Shown: piece after piece, positions 1-8,489 of the stretch
Numbering within the stretch: the stretch's first letter is position 1
Layout of the letters: every line of letters begins with the position of its first letter
DNA from: Methanosarcina sp. KYL-1
GTDB lineage: Archaea; Halobacteriota; Methanosarcinia; Methanosarcinales; Methanosarcinaceae
Reading direction: 5' to 3'
DNA: 62,591 nt
Assembly (NCBI RefSeq): GCF_024372725.1
Contig: NZ_VOUA01000022.1
Location: 1-62,591, forward strand
Program-made: the position numbers and the translations under genes
The notes under the pieces: generated by a model
Databases searched by the model: none
The model's input: only the letters and a program-made list of their open reading frames with translations
What the model was told of the DNA's origin: nothing

Positions 1-1
1 C

Positions 2-697
2 AATGAGTTTTCCGATAACACTTTGACCAATGACGGTAACTCCGATTACTACTGTTACGGAATTTACCTTGACTATGAATGCAATTCCAACGTGTTTACC
101 GGCAACACTTTGGGCAACAACGGCGATGACGATGACGAATGTTACGGAATCTACCTTGAGGATTATTGCGATTCCAATGAGTTTTCCGATAACACTTTGA
201 CCAATGACGGTAACTCCGATTACTACTGTTACGGAATTTACCTTGACTATGAATGCAATTCCAACGTGTTTACCGGCAACACTTTGGGCAACAACGGCGA
301 TTCAGATGAAGATTGTTACGGAATTTACCTCTACGATTATTGCTATTCCAACAATTTTACCAGTAACATGGTAAGTAATGATGGAAATTCCGATTACTAT
401 TGTTACGGAATTTACCTTTACGATGATTGCAGCTCCAACGAGTTTACCGGCAACACTTTGGGCAACAACGGCGATTCAGATGAAGATTGTTACGGAATTT
501 TCCTCTACGATTATTGCTATTCCAACGAGTTTACCGGCAACATTTTGAGCAATGCCGGTGATTACGATGACGAATGTTACGGAATTTACCTTGACTATGA
601 ATGCAATTCCAACGTGTTTACTGACAACACTCTGAGCAATGACGGTGATTTCGATAACTATTGTTATGGAATTTACCTTTACGATTATTGTGAGATG
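2..697 (+). repeat. Eight tandem 87-bp coding repeats (29-residue beta-helix turns)
   Basis: Units start at 2, 89, 176, 263, 350, 437, 524 and 611, and a degenerate ninth begins at 698. Alternate units are most alike (174-bp super-period): bases 1-120 recur almost unchanged at 175-294. Every unit keeps CYGI(Y/F)L and two Cys. The near-identical DNA indicates recent duplication or gene conversion. Confidence 0.92.
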
Positions 698-3004
698 AAC
701 ACTTTCTCCGGAAACGTTATTTGTGGAAACCTCACCTTACCCGTTTACGGAGGTGAGTCGGATAACTCCTGGTGTACATCCGATCAATACTCCCTCACTG
801 AAGCCGATTTTCAGTGGGTCAACATCACGCAGGAGGACCTGGACTGGAGTGATACGTCAGATGACTACTATTCAGAAAAGGTTCCCATAGGCTTTAACTT
901 CACTCTTGACGGAGTGACCTATACCCAGATGGAAGTCGTGAGCAACGGAGTTATTCATCTCATCCCCAAAGGCGGGGTGGAACTGTGTGATTCCGATTAT
1001 GATTACGCTTCGCAGTGGGCAGACTGGTACCCTGAAGAGACATTCATATTTGCCCTCTCCGACGATCTTTATCCGGGATCTGATGGTTGGTACGGGTATA
1101 AAAGCTATTCAGCAGGAGATTTTGATTCCGGAAACTCTCTTATCCCCTGCAACCTGACGGTGATAGATTACCATGTTTCTACATATGAAGACTACGGTTA
1201 TAGCGAATACCCCAACGATTTTCAGGTAGTGCTGTATGAAAACGGGACCTTAAGGTTCAATTTTAAGAGGATTGATTACCTTTCTTTCGGTTACTCCCTG
1301 GACAGCGGTTTGTATCTCGGGAATGATTCATCCGAGCATTCAAAGGAGCTCATGTATGTATCCAGGGCCGGAGACTATGAGAATGAGACGTCTTTTATCA
1401 CTCCCATCTCCCTTGTTTCCAGCGCTCACATCGGAAACTACTACGGGGATGTTTACAGCAAATACTCTTTGACTGAATCCGCCTATCAATGGGTCAACAC
1501 CACCCGGGACAATGCAATCTGGAATGATATGTCAGACGACAGTTATTCGGAGAAGATTCCTATTGGCTTTAACCTCACTCTCGACGGGGTTAACTACACC
1601 GACATGCAGGTCGTGAGCAACGGGGTGATCCAGCTGATCCCGGCGGGATCTGGTGAGCTTAATGATTCTTCCTGTGAAGGTCTCAAATACTGGGTTGACA
1701 CATATCCCGACGAAACGTTCATATTTGCCCTCTGTGATGACCTTAACGCAGAAGATAGCTCCGGATCTCCAACGCTAAACGAGTATGCAGCTACATCAGA
1801 GAAGCATGGAATTGAAAGAAACTTCGCAGTCAACTCTGAAGAACCTGAAACTCTTAATGAAAAAGCTGTAACAGAAAAGGAAAAGAAGACGAAAAAGAGC
1901 GTTCCGGTTACCATGGAATCCTGTTCAATTGAAAAGACCCTCATGGAAAGTACTTTCTCGGATGCTGCGTGGTATGGGTACACGATGTACTCGGCGGAAG
2001 ATAATGATTCCGAAGGCAATGCTATCCCGTGCAACCTGACGGTGATCGATTATCACGTGGCTACATACGAGGATTCGTATTATAACAGTGGTTATGGCGA
2101 ATACCCCAACGACTTCCAGGTAGTGTTGTATGAAAACGGTACCGTAAGGTTCAATTTTAAGAGAATTGAGTATGCTTACTTCGATTATACCCTCTACAGC
2201 GGTTTGTACCTGGGCAACAATTCTTCCATGCACGCAAAAGAAATCGTCCATGCTGCAAGGGCAGGACAGTACGTGAACGGGACATCGTTCAGCACTCCGG
2301 TAATCCGCACTCTTTCGAGCAGTTATGATGCTGATGGGGACGGCATTGCAGACAGCGCATACGATATTGCCAGCTATGATGCGGGAGATAAGCAGACCGA
2401 TTACTATCCGCTTGTTCTTCTCTCAGAGGCAAGCGCCCCGTCCACAGCCAGCAGTTCGGGCACGGTCTCGTTTACCGTCAGTACCAGGTTTACCAACCCG
2501 GCAAGTGTCGGTGTGGACATGGTTGAGCTGTACTACAAGAAGGATGATGGGGCCTGGAGCAAATACGGTGAGAGCAGTACCGGTAGCTTCAAGTTCTCTA
2601 CCTCTTCCGCAGGTGACTACTACTTCTACACTGTCGCCTCGGACGTCTACGGAAACATCGAAGGTCTGCCTGATGATTATGATTCCCACACTTCGGTGAG
2701 CATCAGTAGTGGAAGTAGCGGAACCAAGACAGGGGAAGCCCGGATAATCTCCACAGGGACCGAGGATACCGAGGATACCGAGGATACCGAGGAGGAGTCT
2801 GATGAAGAAGCAGACGGATCCGAGGGATCATATACGCTGGTTCCCTCTACAGGAGATACGGGTACACCCGAAAACCCTACAGCTTCTAACGTGACAAAAG
2901 ATTCCGGGGAAGAAGGAGATGACGAATCTGAAGATGCTCCCGGCTTCGGCATCTTTACAGCTATTCTCGGGCTTGCAGCCGGCCTCTACATGAGAAAAGA
3001 CTGA
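2..3004 (+). CDS. Beta-helix repeat surface protein with PGF-CTERM anchor, 5'-truncated by window edge
   Basis: The frame is open from the first bases, so the N terminus and any signal peptide lie outside the window; 1000 codons are visible. Residues 1-232 form eight 29-residue NosD/PbH1-like right-handed beta-helix turns, each with Cys at unit positions 18 and 27. Two copies of a ~220-residue domain follow (about 780-1430 and 1450-2300), each opening with YSLTE..(F/Y)QWVN and holding the motif GFN(F/L)TLDGV.YT. Then comes an Ig-like domain (about 2430-2700), an acidic Thr/Glu linker with a short EDT repeat, and a C-terminal APGFG motif, hydrophobic helix and basic tail. That tail is the PGF-CTERM signal, known to direct archaeosortase processing and lipid anchoring. 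It is probably an exported, glycosylated cell-surface protein; its ligand is unknown. Confidence 0.9.
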   Translation, partial: NEFSDNTLTNDGNSDYYCYGIYLDYECNSNVFTGNTLGNNGDDDDECYGIYLEDYCDSNEFSDNTLTNDGNSDYYCYGIYLDYECNSNVFTGNTLGNNGDSDEDCYGIYLYDYCYSNNFTSNMVSNDGNSDYYCYGIYLYDDCSSNEFTGNTLGNNGDSDEDCYGIFLYDYCYSNEFTGNILSNAGDYDDECYGIYLDYECNSNVFTDNTLSNDGDFDNYCYGIYLYDYCEMNTFSGNVICGNLTLPVYGGESDNSWCTSDQYSLTEADFQWVNITQEDLDWSDTSDDYYSEKVPIGFNFTLDGVTYTQMEVVSNGVIHLIPKGGVELCDSDYDYASQWADWYPEETFIFALSDDLYPGSDGWYGYKSYSAGDFDSGNSLIPCNLTVIDYHVSTYEDYGYSEYPNDFQVVLYENGTLRFNFKRIDYLSFGYSLDSGLYLGNDSSEHSKELMYVSRAGDYENETSFITPISLVSSAHIGNYYGDVYSKYSLTESAYQWVNTTRDNAIWNDMSDDSYSEKIPIGFNLTLDGVNYTDMQVVSNGVIQLIPAGSGELNDSSCEGLKYWVDTYPDETFIFALCDDLNAEDSSGSPTLNEYAATSEKHGIERNFAVNSEEPETLNEKAVTEKEKKTKKSVPVTMESCSIEKTLMESTFSDAAWYGYTMYSAEDNDSEGNAIPCNLTVIDYHVATYEDSYYNSGYGEYPNDFQVVLYENGTVRFNFKRIEYAYFDYTLYSGLYLGNNSSMHAKEIVHAARAGQYVNGTSFSTPVIRTLSSSYDADGDGIADSAYDIASYDAGDKQTDYYPLVLLSEASAPSTASSSGTVSFTVSTRFTNPASVGVDMVELYYKKDDGAWSKYGESSTGSFKFSTSSAGDYYFYTVASDVYGNIEGLPDDYDSHTSVSISSGSSGTKTGEARIISTGTEDTEDTEDTEEESDEEADGSEGSYTLVPSTGDTGTPENPTASNVTKDSGEEGDDESEDAPGFGIFTAILGLAAGLYMRKD

Positions 3005-3013
3005 GTATAAGAT

Positions 3014-3046
3014 GAGGGTTTTACCCTCTTCTTTCTCCTTTTTTTT
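3014..3046 (+). terminator. Hairpin plus T-tract after the surface-protein gene
   Basis: GAGGG / CCCTC stem with a 5-nt loop (3014-3028), followed by pyrimidine-rich sequence ending in a run of T (3039-3046). It lies 10 bp after the stop codon. Confidence 0.6.
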
Positions 3047-3100
3047 GATTTTTTAAGGATTAATCACTGACTGATTAATTTTCTCCCGGCTAATTCTCTT

Positions 3101-3874
3101 TTAAGCTCTGCATAAAGTGACTTCTCTTTTGAAGTATAGATAACCAGTTTTACCTTCTACTTCGTATTCAAAAACAAGCGGATATACCATAACCCCTTTT
3201 TCAACAGCCCTTTCGAACGCTTCCGCAAAAGCCGGGTCAATCTCCCGGTTCGGAGCAAAACACTCCGCATCAGGCCGGAAAATAAGGATAAGGATCAGGG
3301 CCTGGTCCCCGGCTTTCAAGGCTTTTATCAGTTCTTCGACATGCCTTTTTCCCCTGGTTGTGGGCGCATCCGGGAAGAGTGCCGTCCCATTTTCGGAAAG
3401 GGTACAGCCCTTGACTTCAACCCATATTCTTTTTCCTGCGCCTTTATTCTCCTCTAACTCCGGATTGTTTCCTTTTTTCTCAAGCAGGAAGTCCAGCCTG
3501 CTCTCTCCGAAGCGCTGTTCGGGCAGGATTTTTTCCAACTCCTCAAAAGGAGGGATCACCTCGTTCCGGATTGCCCACTCAGCGATTTTCCTGTGATAGC
3601 TTGAATCTGTCAGGACCCAGTTTTCTCCCACCCTGCCTGCTATCAGGTCCCATTTTGTTTTTCGGTTCTTGTTATCCGCTTTTTTTAAAAGGACCCGGTT
3701 TCCGGGGTAGAGAATATCCTCAAGCCTGCCGGGGTCCAGGATATGGACTTTTTCCCCTCTCAGGGTTTCAGGTTTCACTATGTCCACGATTCCGAGAAAC
3801 CTGTTCGGACGGATTTTTAAGATTCCCCCGGCATCCGGTTTAATTTCAAGCACGGGTTTTTTCATGCGGGTCAT
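3101..3874 (-). CDS. sfsA: SfsA family protein (sugar fermentation stimulation protein homologue)
   Basis: 257 residues, the usual length for SfsA. The C-terminal half carries the family signature: RLDFLL, then WVEVKGCTL, then FPDAPTTRGKRH, and later IDPAFAEAFERA. The D...EVK arrangement is that of a PD-(D/E)XK nuclease-like fold, and SfsA proteins are known to have an N-terminal OB-like domain plus such a domain. The cellular role is poorly defined; nucleic-acid binding is the known property of the E. coli protein. Met4 is an alternative start. The gene is convergent with the surface-protein gene and divergent from the uracil permease, from which it is separated by a 15-bp tandem array. Confidence 0.88.
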   Translation of the reverse strand: MTRMKKPVLEIKPDAGGILKIRPNRFLGIVDIVKPETLRGEKVHILDPGRLEDILYPGNRVLLKKADNKNRKTKWDLIAGRVGENWVLTDSSYHRKIAEWAIRNEVIPPFEELEKILPEQRFGESRLDFLLEKKGNNPELEENKGAGKRIWVEVKGCTLSENGTALFPDAPTTRGKRHVEELIKALKAGDQALILILIFRPDAECFAPNREIDPAFAEAFERAVEKGVMVYPLVFEYEVEGKTGYLYFKREVTLCRA

Positions 3875-3905
3875 TTTACTTCTTTCCCATAATATGCTGG
3901 TCGTG

Positions 3906-3980
3906 GTTTATGTGAATACGGTTTATGTGAATACGGTTTATGTGAATACGGTTTATGTGAATACGGTTTATGTGAATACG
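3906..3980. repeat. 15-bp tandem repeat, five copies
   Basis: Five perfect copies of GTTTATGTGAATACG in the 375-bp spacer between sfsA and the uracil permease gene. A shorter motif, GAAGTACATTTATT, is also repeated about three times at 4180-4220, just before the permease start. Apart from these repeats the spacer (3875-4249) shows nothing I can name. Confidence 0.95.
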
Positions 3981-4249
3981 GTTGATTGCTGTTAACAGGT
4001 GGATGTGAATCTTTTTCTGTTCGATTTTTTATGAAATTTTGGGCATCTTTTGGAAAAAGTGCACCGATTCAAATGAATAAGAAATAAAAATGATGAGCTA
4101 TTTTAGGGATTGGATTCTTAAAAGATGGATTCTTTAAGAGACGGATTTAGCAGTTATTATTTTTCTTTAACTGATTTCAAAGTACATTTATTTGAAGTAC
4201 ATTTATTCGAAGTACATATCCATGATTCACCCCATCCGGAGACTAAAAA

Positions 4250-5491
4250 ATGAAACGAATTGTCTTAGGTTTTCAACACGTACTGGCGATGTTCGGGGCT
4301 ACTATCACTGTTCCCCTTGTGGTAGGCTCTGCCGTTGGACTGCCGATTTCGGATATCGCACTCATGATCCAGTCGGTGCTGCTTGCCATGGGCATTGCCA
4401 CGCTTTTACAAACAGGTATAGGTTCTAAATTCCCGATTGTCCAGGGTTCGAGTTTTGCCTTCATTCCGGGGCTGATTTCCATAGGTACGGGGGCTGCCGG
4501 GCTTGCAGCTGCCGAAGGGGCTCTGATCGTGGGAGGCATTGTTGAAGGGTTGACCGGGGCTCTTGGCCTTATCGGAAGGTTAAAAAAACTTTTTTCTCCT
4601 CTCGTGACCGGAATTACCATAATGCTAATCGGCTTTTCCCTTTCTCATGTGGCTGTCAAATATACATTCAACTTTTTTGCGGACGCTGCCGGGACTTCTA
4701 TTTTGCCTTCAACCATTGTTGCATTTATCACTTTTGTCACAACAGTCCTTGTTGCCCTGAAAGCAAAAGGGACTTTTAAGGCAATGCCTGTGATTGCAGG
4801 GGCTACAGTCGGTTATATTGTGAGCATCGTTTTCGGGCTTGTGGATTTCGGGCTGGTAAGCGAATTGAAATTCTTTAGCCTCCCCAGTCTGTTTCCCTGG
4901 GGCACTCCTGTGTTTGACGCAAATGCAATAATCATCCTCCTCTTTGCTTTCATGGTAAGCATCATCGAAAGTGTAGGAGACTACCACGCAATAACGGCTA
5001 TTGCAAACCTGCCCATTGACAACCAGAAGATCAACAGGGGCATTGCTTCCGAAGGAGTGTCCTGTTCGATTGCCGGAATCTTCGGGGCCTGCGGGACTAC
5101 CAGCTACTCCGAAAACATCGGGCTTGTGGCCCTGACCAGGGTGGCTAATGTCCAGGTGGTCCAGATCGGGGCAGTGATCCTGATTTTCATGTCTCTTATC
5201 CCTAAGTTTGCAGGGGTCCTGGCTTCCATTCCTGCCCCCGTGCTTGGCGGCCTGACGATTGCCCTGTACGGGATGATTGCGGTTACCGGGCTTAAACTGA
5301 TCAAGGATAAGGTCGAGTTTAATGACAGGAACACGTTAATTATTGCCAGCGCCCTGGTAATGGGGCTTGGAGCTCCGCAGCTCCCTCCTGAGTTCCTTGC
5401 CCATTTCCCCCAGATCATTGCAAGCATTCTGGAGTCAGGTATGGCGGTAGGCGCGATTTCGGCCATCCTTATGGACCAGTTCCTTAAATGA
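4250..5491 (+). CDS. uraA: Uracil/xanthine permease, NCS2 family
   Basis: 413 residues, hydrophobic throughout with about 12-14 membrane segments. The N terminus (GFQHVLAMFGATITVPLVVG) and the central segment with GDYHAITAIANLP, which corresponds to the family's GDY.A.G region, are typical of nucleobase:cation symporters of the UraA type. TSYSENIGLVALTRVAN matches the conserved NCS2 segment near TM10. The start at 4250 places the protein directly at the conserved N terminus. The next gene on the same strand is uracil phosphoribosyltransferase, so uptake and salvage of uracil are paired; this supports uracil over xanthine as substrate. Confidence 0.92.
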   Translation: MKRIVLGFQHVLAMFGATITVPLVVGSAVGLPISDIALMIQSVLLAMGIATLLQTGIGSKFPIVQGSSFAFIPGLISIGTGAAGLAAAEGALIVGGIVEGLTGALGLIGRLKKLFSPLVTGITIMLIGFSLSHVAVKYTFNFFADAAGTSILPSTIVAFITFVTTVLVALKAKGTFKAMPVIAGATVGYIVSIVFGLVDFGLVSELKFFSLPSLFPWGTPVFDANAIIILLFAFMVSIIESVGDYHAITAIANLPIDNQKINRGIASEGVSCSIAGIFGACGTTSYSENIGLVALTRVANVQVVQIGAVILIFMSLIPKFAGVLASIPAPVLGGLTIALYGMIAVTGLKLIKDKVEFNDRNTLIIASALVMGLGAPQLPPEFLAHFPQIIASILESGMAVGAISAILMDQFLK

Positions 5492-5554
5492 ACCAGGAAT
5501 TTTATTGTTTATTTTTTATTGTTTGCAGTTTAGCTCGATAAAAAGGGTATTGAA

Positions 5555-5610
5555 GAAAAAGGTTTAAAAAAAGCTATTTGGTGAAAAAGGCTTAAAAAAG
5601 GCTATTTGAG
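5555..5610 (+). repeat. 28-bp direct repeat upstream of upp
   Basis: Two adjacent 28-bp copies (5555-5582 and 5583-5610) differing at a few bases. The second ends with GAG of the upp ribosome binding site (GAGGT at 5608-5612). The leader position is suggestive of regulation, but no function can be assigned. Confidence 0.8.
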
Positions 5611-5619
5611 GTATAATAT

Positions 5620-6318
5620 ATGATCAAAGATGAACGGTGGGAAGGGGTATACTCCTTTGAAGATTCTCCTTACCTGATGGAAATTTTAAGCAACCTGAGG
5701 GACAAGGAAACAGGCACCATCAAATTCAGGAAAGGGCTTGTAAAACTCGGGCGTTACATGGGCTACGAGTTTACCAGGACAATGGACTATGATAAGGTCA
5801 GGATCGAGACCCCCCTGGAAACTACCGAAGGGGTCGCAGCCGGGGACAGAAAGCATGTCCTGATCATCACCGTGCTCAGGGTTGCAATCCCGCTGATGGA
5901 AGGGCTTATCAAGACTCTGGAATGTTCGCGCGTAGGGATCGTCTCGGCATCACGGGGACATGCCCCCGAGTTTAACATTGAGATGAAATACATAAAGGTC
6001 CCACAGATAAAGCCTGAAGATACTCTCATCATTGCCGACCCCATGATTGCAACGGGTTCCACCCTGATCCGGACAATCGAAGGGATCAAGCAGTGCGGGA
6101 AACCCAAACGTGTGGTAATCATGGGCGTTCTTGCAGCTCCGGAAGGAATCGATTCCATCAAGGAACTGCACCCCGACGTGGAAATCTATGTGGCAAAGAT
6201 CGATCGGGAGCTAAACAAAAAAGGTTACATCCTGCCGGGCCTGGGCGATGCCGGTGACAGGGCTTTCGGGGAACCGTTGAATATCTCCCTGCTCCCTCTT
6301 ATGCATACCCTGGATTAA
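5620..6318 (+). CDS. upp: Uracil phosphoribosyltransferase
   Basis: 232 residues. It converts uracil and PRPP to UMP in pyrimidine salvage. The PRPP-binding loop is visible as [13 protein letters not shown] (about residues 140-152), and the C-terminal uracil-binding signature [15 protein letters not shown] is intact. A good ribosome binding site, GAGGT, lies 8 bases before the ATG. It is the second gene of a uraA-upp pair, 128 bp apart, so the two may be co-transcribed or read from separate promoters. Confidence 0.95.
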   Translation: MIKDERWEGVYSFEDSPYLMEILSNLRDKETGTIKFRKGLVKLGRYMGYEFTRTMDYDKVRIETPLETTEGVAAGDRKHVLIITVLRVAIPLMEGLIKTLECSRVGIVSASRGHAPEFNIEMKYIKVPQIKPEDTLIIADPMIATGSTLIRTIEGIKQCGKPKRVVIMGVLAAPEGIDSIKELHPDVEIYVAKIDRELNKKGYILPGLGDAGDRAFGEPLNISLLPLMHTLD

Positions 6319-6345
6319 AATTCGAATTTTTATCTCAGCCTAATA

Positions 6346-6365
6346 CCCCGCAGCAAGCTGCGGGG
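6346..6365. terminator. Perfect 9-bp GC-rich hairpin after upp
   Basis: CCCCGCAGC-AA-GCTGCGGGG, 28 bp after the upp stop codon. The stem is perfect and much more GC-rich than its surroundings. It could terminate upp transcription, but no T-tract follows directly; the same shape is also common for REP-type palindromes spread by transposases. Confidence 0.5.
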
Positions 6366-6578
6366 ATGGGCATTAATTCGTTTTCCTTTTTTTGCAGGAA
6401 GGGCCGGGAAGTAAAAAATGAAGAACATGGCATTTTCCACTCCCTGGATTTTTATGGGATAGAGGACTGTCGGGTTGGTAAGTGCCGGGTTTTTAGCTGA
6501 ATGGGGTTCTTTCTTCTCAGATATCTTGTGGCCCAGACTGTTGGATTTCTCTGTTTTTTTCGGTATGAATAGGCGTTT

Positions 6579-7331
6579 TTACTTTACCAGGACCGTGGCT
6601 TTTGCTTCCGGATTGTCTTTAAGGCCGAATGTATAGGTTCCTGTCTCTTCAAATGTATATGAAAAGGCTTTGCCGTAATAAAGGGTTTTTTCTTCCCACA
6701 GGCCTTCTTCGCTTATCAGCCCTACAGGGTGTTTCGGCTTTTTGAAGTTGACCCATGTGACTGTCTCTCCTGCTTTTATCTCGACAGCATCCGGCACGAA
6801 TGCATTGTAAATAACCAGCTTCTTCTCTTCATGCCGGTCGTTTCCAACACTTTTTTCAGGGTTTGCCTGGACTGGTGCTGTTGCTTCCCTTGTCAGGGGT
6901 TCGCCTGCAGAAATGCCGGTTTCTGCTGGAGCTGTTGTTTCAGGGCCTGCTTCCCGTGTCCCGGGGGTATGTACAGTGACTGTAAGCTTTACCCCGGGGT
7001 TATCTTTGAGGGTGAAGGTATAAGACCCGGGCTCTTCAAAAGTATGTGTGAATGTTTTGCCGTAGTACAGGGTTGTTTCTTCACATATTCCTTCTTCACT
7101 CATAAGCACAACCGGGGCTTTCGGTCTCTTTAAATTGACCCAGGTGATGCTTTCCCCTGCGTTGATGTTAGTTGCCTCCGGTACGAATGTTCTGTAGATC
7201 ACTACTCTGTTTGCAGGGTTTTCGGTATTTGTGAAAATTACAGCTGGCTTTGCTGCTGCCAAACCTGTCGATACGAGCAGGATTGACACCATAAGCAAGG
7301 TCAAAATTATGGGTTTATTGCAGTTTTTCAT
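6579..7331 (-). CDS. Secreted protein with two cupredoxin-like domains
   Basis: 250 residues. The N-terminal signal peptide has a Lys/Asn start, a hydrophobic core and a cut near GLAAA-KP. Two homologous ~85-residue domains (about 38-122 and 170-250) share the pattern VIY..FVP.A..I.AGE..TWVN....P, then LYYGK.F..TFEE.G.YTF.LKDNP. This is a plastocyanin/azurin-like beta-sandwich, separated by a Thr/Ala/Glu/Pro linker. The type-1 copper set (His, Cys, His, Met) is not present: the C-terminal Cys-x-x-x-His-Met loop is replaced by LKDNP. A structural or adhesion role is therefore more likely than electron transfer. Confidence 0.75.
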   Translation of the reverse strand: MKNCNKPIILTLLMVSILLVSTGLAAAKPAVIFTNTENPANRVVIYRTFVPEATNINAGESITWVNLKRPKAPVVLMSEEGICEETTLYYGKTFTHTFEEPGSYTFTLKDNPGVKLTVTVHTPGTREAGPETTAPAETGISAGEPLTREATAPVQANPEKSVGNDRHEEKKLVIYNAFVPDAVEIKAGETVTWVNFKKPKHPVGLISEEGLWEEKTLYYGKAFSYTFEETGTYTFGLKDNPEAKATVLVK

Positions 7332-7582
7332 TTAAAGCCTCCAGTTTTCCTTTTAGAATCTAATCCACTTTTGGAACACCATTTTACATTTTAGGTTATG
7401 TCCGTATATAGCCCAACCGTTGCGTGTTTTTTCTCATGGTAGCAGGAATGTTTCAAAGAGATTTGCCAGAGCAAACACATTTAGAATTAGCAAAAAGTAC
7501 CGTGTATTCTGAGCTGGATTGATAGTTATTTTTCTGCTTTTCCGTTTTTTCACATAGTATGATTATTTCTTCACAGAGGAGG

Positions 7583-7720
7583 TCTGAAGTTGAGAAGCTC
7601 TGAAGTTGAGAAGCTCTGAAGTTGAGAAGCTCTGAAGTTGAGAAGCTCTGAAGTTGAGAAGCTCTGAAGTTGAGAAGCTCTGAAGTTGAGAAGCTCTGAA
7701 GTTGAGAAGCTCTGAAGTTG
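7583..7720. repeat. 16-bp tandem repeat, 8.6 copies
   Basis: Eight perfect copies of TCTGAAGTTGAGAAGC (7583-7710) and a 10-bp partial copy, between the cupredoxin-like gene and the duplicated hairpin element. Confidence 0.96.
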
Positions 7721-7865
7721 GAGAGAAAACCGGGTTTCTGCTGTCTTCAAGTTTTTTCTTTGGAAAAAAGTGGATTCTATGTTTTCTTAAATGTTGATAT
7801 GGACGCAGGTATGGAATATGAGGAAACTGGAAAATGAGTAACTAACATCCTGTTATAGATATGAA

Positions 7866-8365
7866 GCTGATTTCAGGAAGCAAGGAATTTTGTGAAAGAG
7901 GCTCGCTTCCTGAAATTCTTGTGTGTGATAAAGCTGGTTTCGATACTTTCCTCTTTCATTTAGCCGCTTACCGGGAATCCCGCCAAACCGGCTCTTCCAA
8001 ATATCATCCTGCCTGTACATAGCCAAAACGATGTTGTTTTTTCTATCTCCGTTAGAATATTCAAACAGCTTTTACCCTGGCAAATGTCGGAATCCAAAAG
8101 GAATCCAAAAAAGAACTGCACATTAAGCTTTATTTCAGGAAGCAGGGACTTCCTGCGCGCAGAAGCTTGCTTCCTGAAATGTTCTGGTATGATGGAGCTG
8201 TTTCCTATGTGGAATTCTTTCACTGAGCCGGTTCCGGTGAATCCCGTAAACAGGCTCATTACATATCTTATGTCCTGCAGGTACATAGCCAAATCCGTAG
8301 TGGTTTTTTTCCGCGTGGCTGATATTTTCCAGCGGCTTTTGCCCAGGCAAACGCCTTTGGAATCT
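7866..8365. repeat. Tandem pair of diverged ~240-bp elements, each with a conserved 12-bp inverted repeat
   Basis: Copy A (about 7866-8095) and copy B (about 8128-8365) align along their length with many substitutions. Shared blocks include GTACATAGCCAAA and GCTTTT(A/G)CCC(T/A)GG(C)AAA. Each starts with the identical inverted repeat ATTTCAGGAAGC...GCTTCCTGAAAT (7870-7881/7905-7916 and 8132-8143/8169-8180), with unrelated 23- and 25-nt loops. No convincing gene covers them. On the minus strand both copies can be read as related peptides containing RL.ER and FQEAS, but copy A carries a stop. Confidence 0.7.
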
Positions 8366-8489
8366 GGCTCGCCGCCAGGGACTCAAAACAGCAGGAAATT
8401 TTCCAATGGATTTATATGTATCTATTCACTGTATATGCGATTTTATATCTTTCCATTTAACTCATATTAAATCAGGAGCAGGCATTAGA

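Noticed and set aside
8135-8386. Protein-coding reading of the duplicated hairpin element
   Set aside because: The two copies can be read as related minus-strand peptides, but copy A has a stop and the 12-bp arms are better conserved than the peptide.
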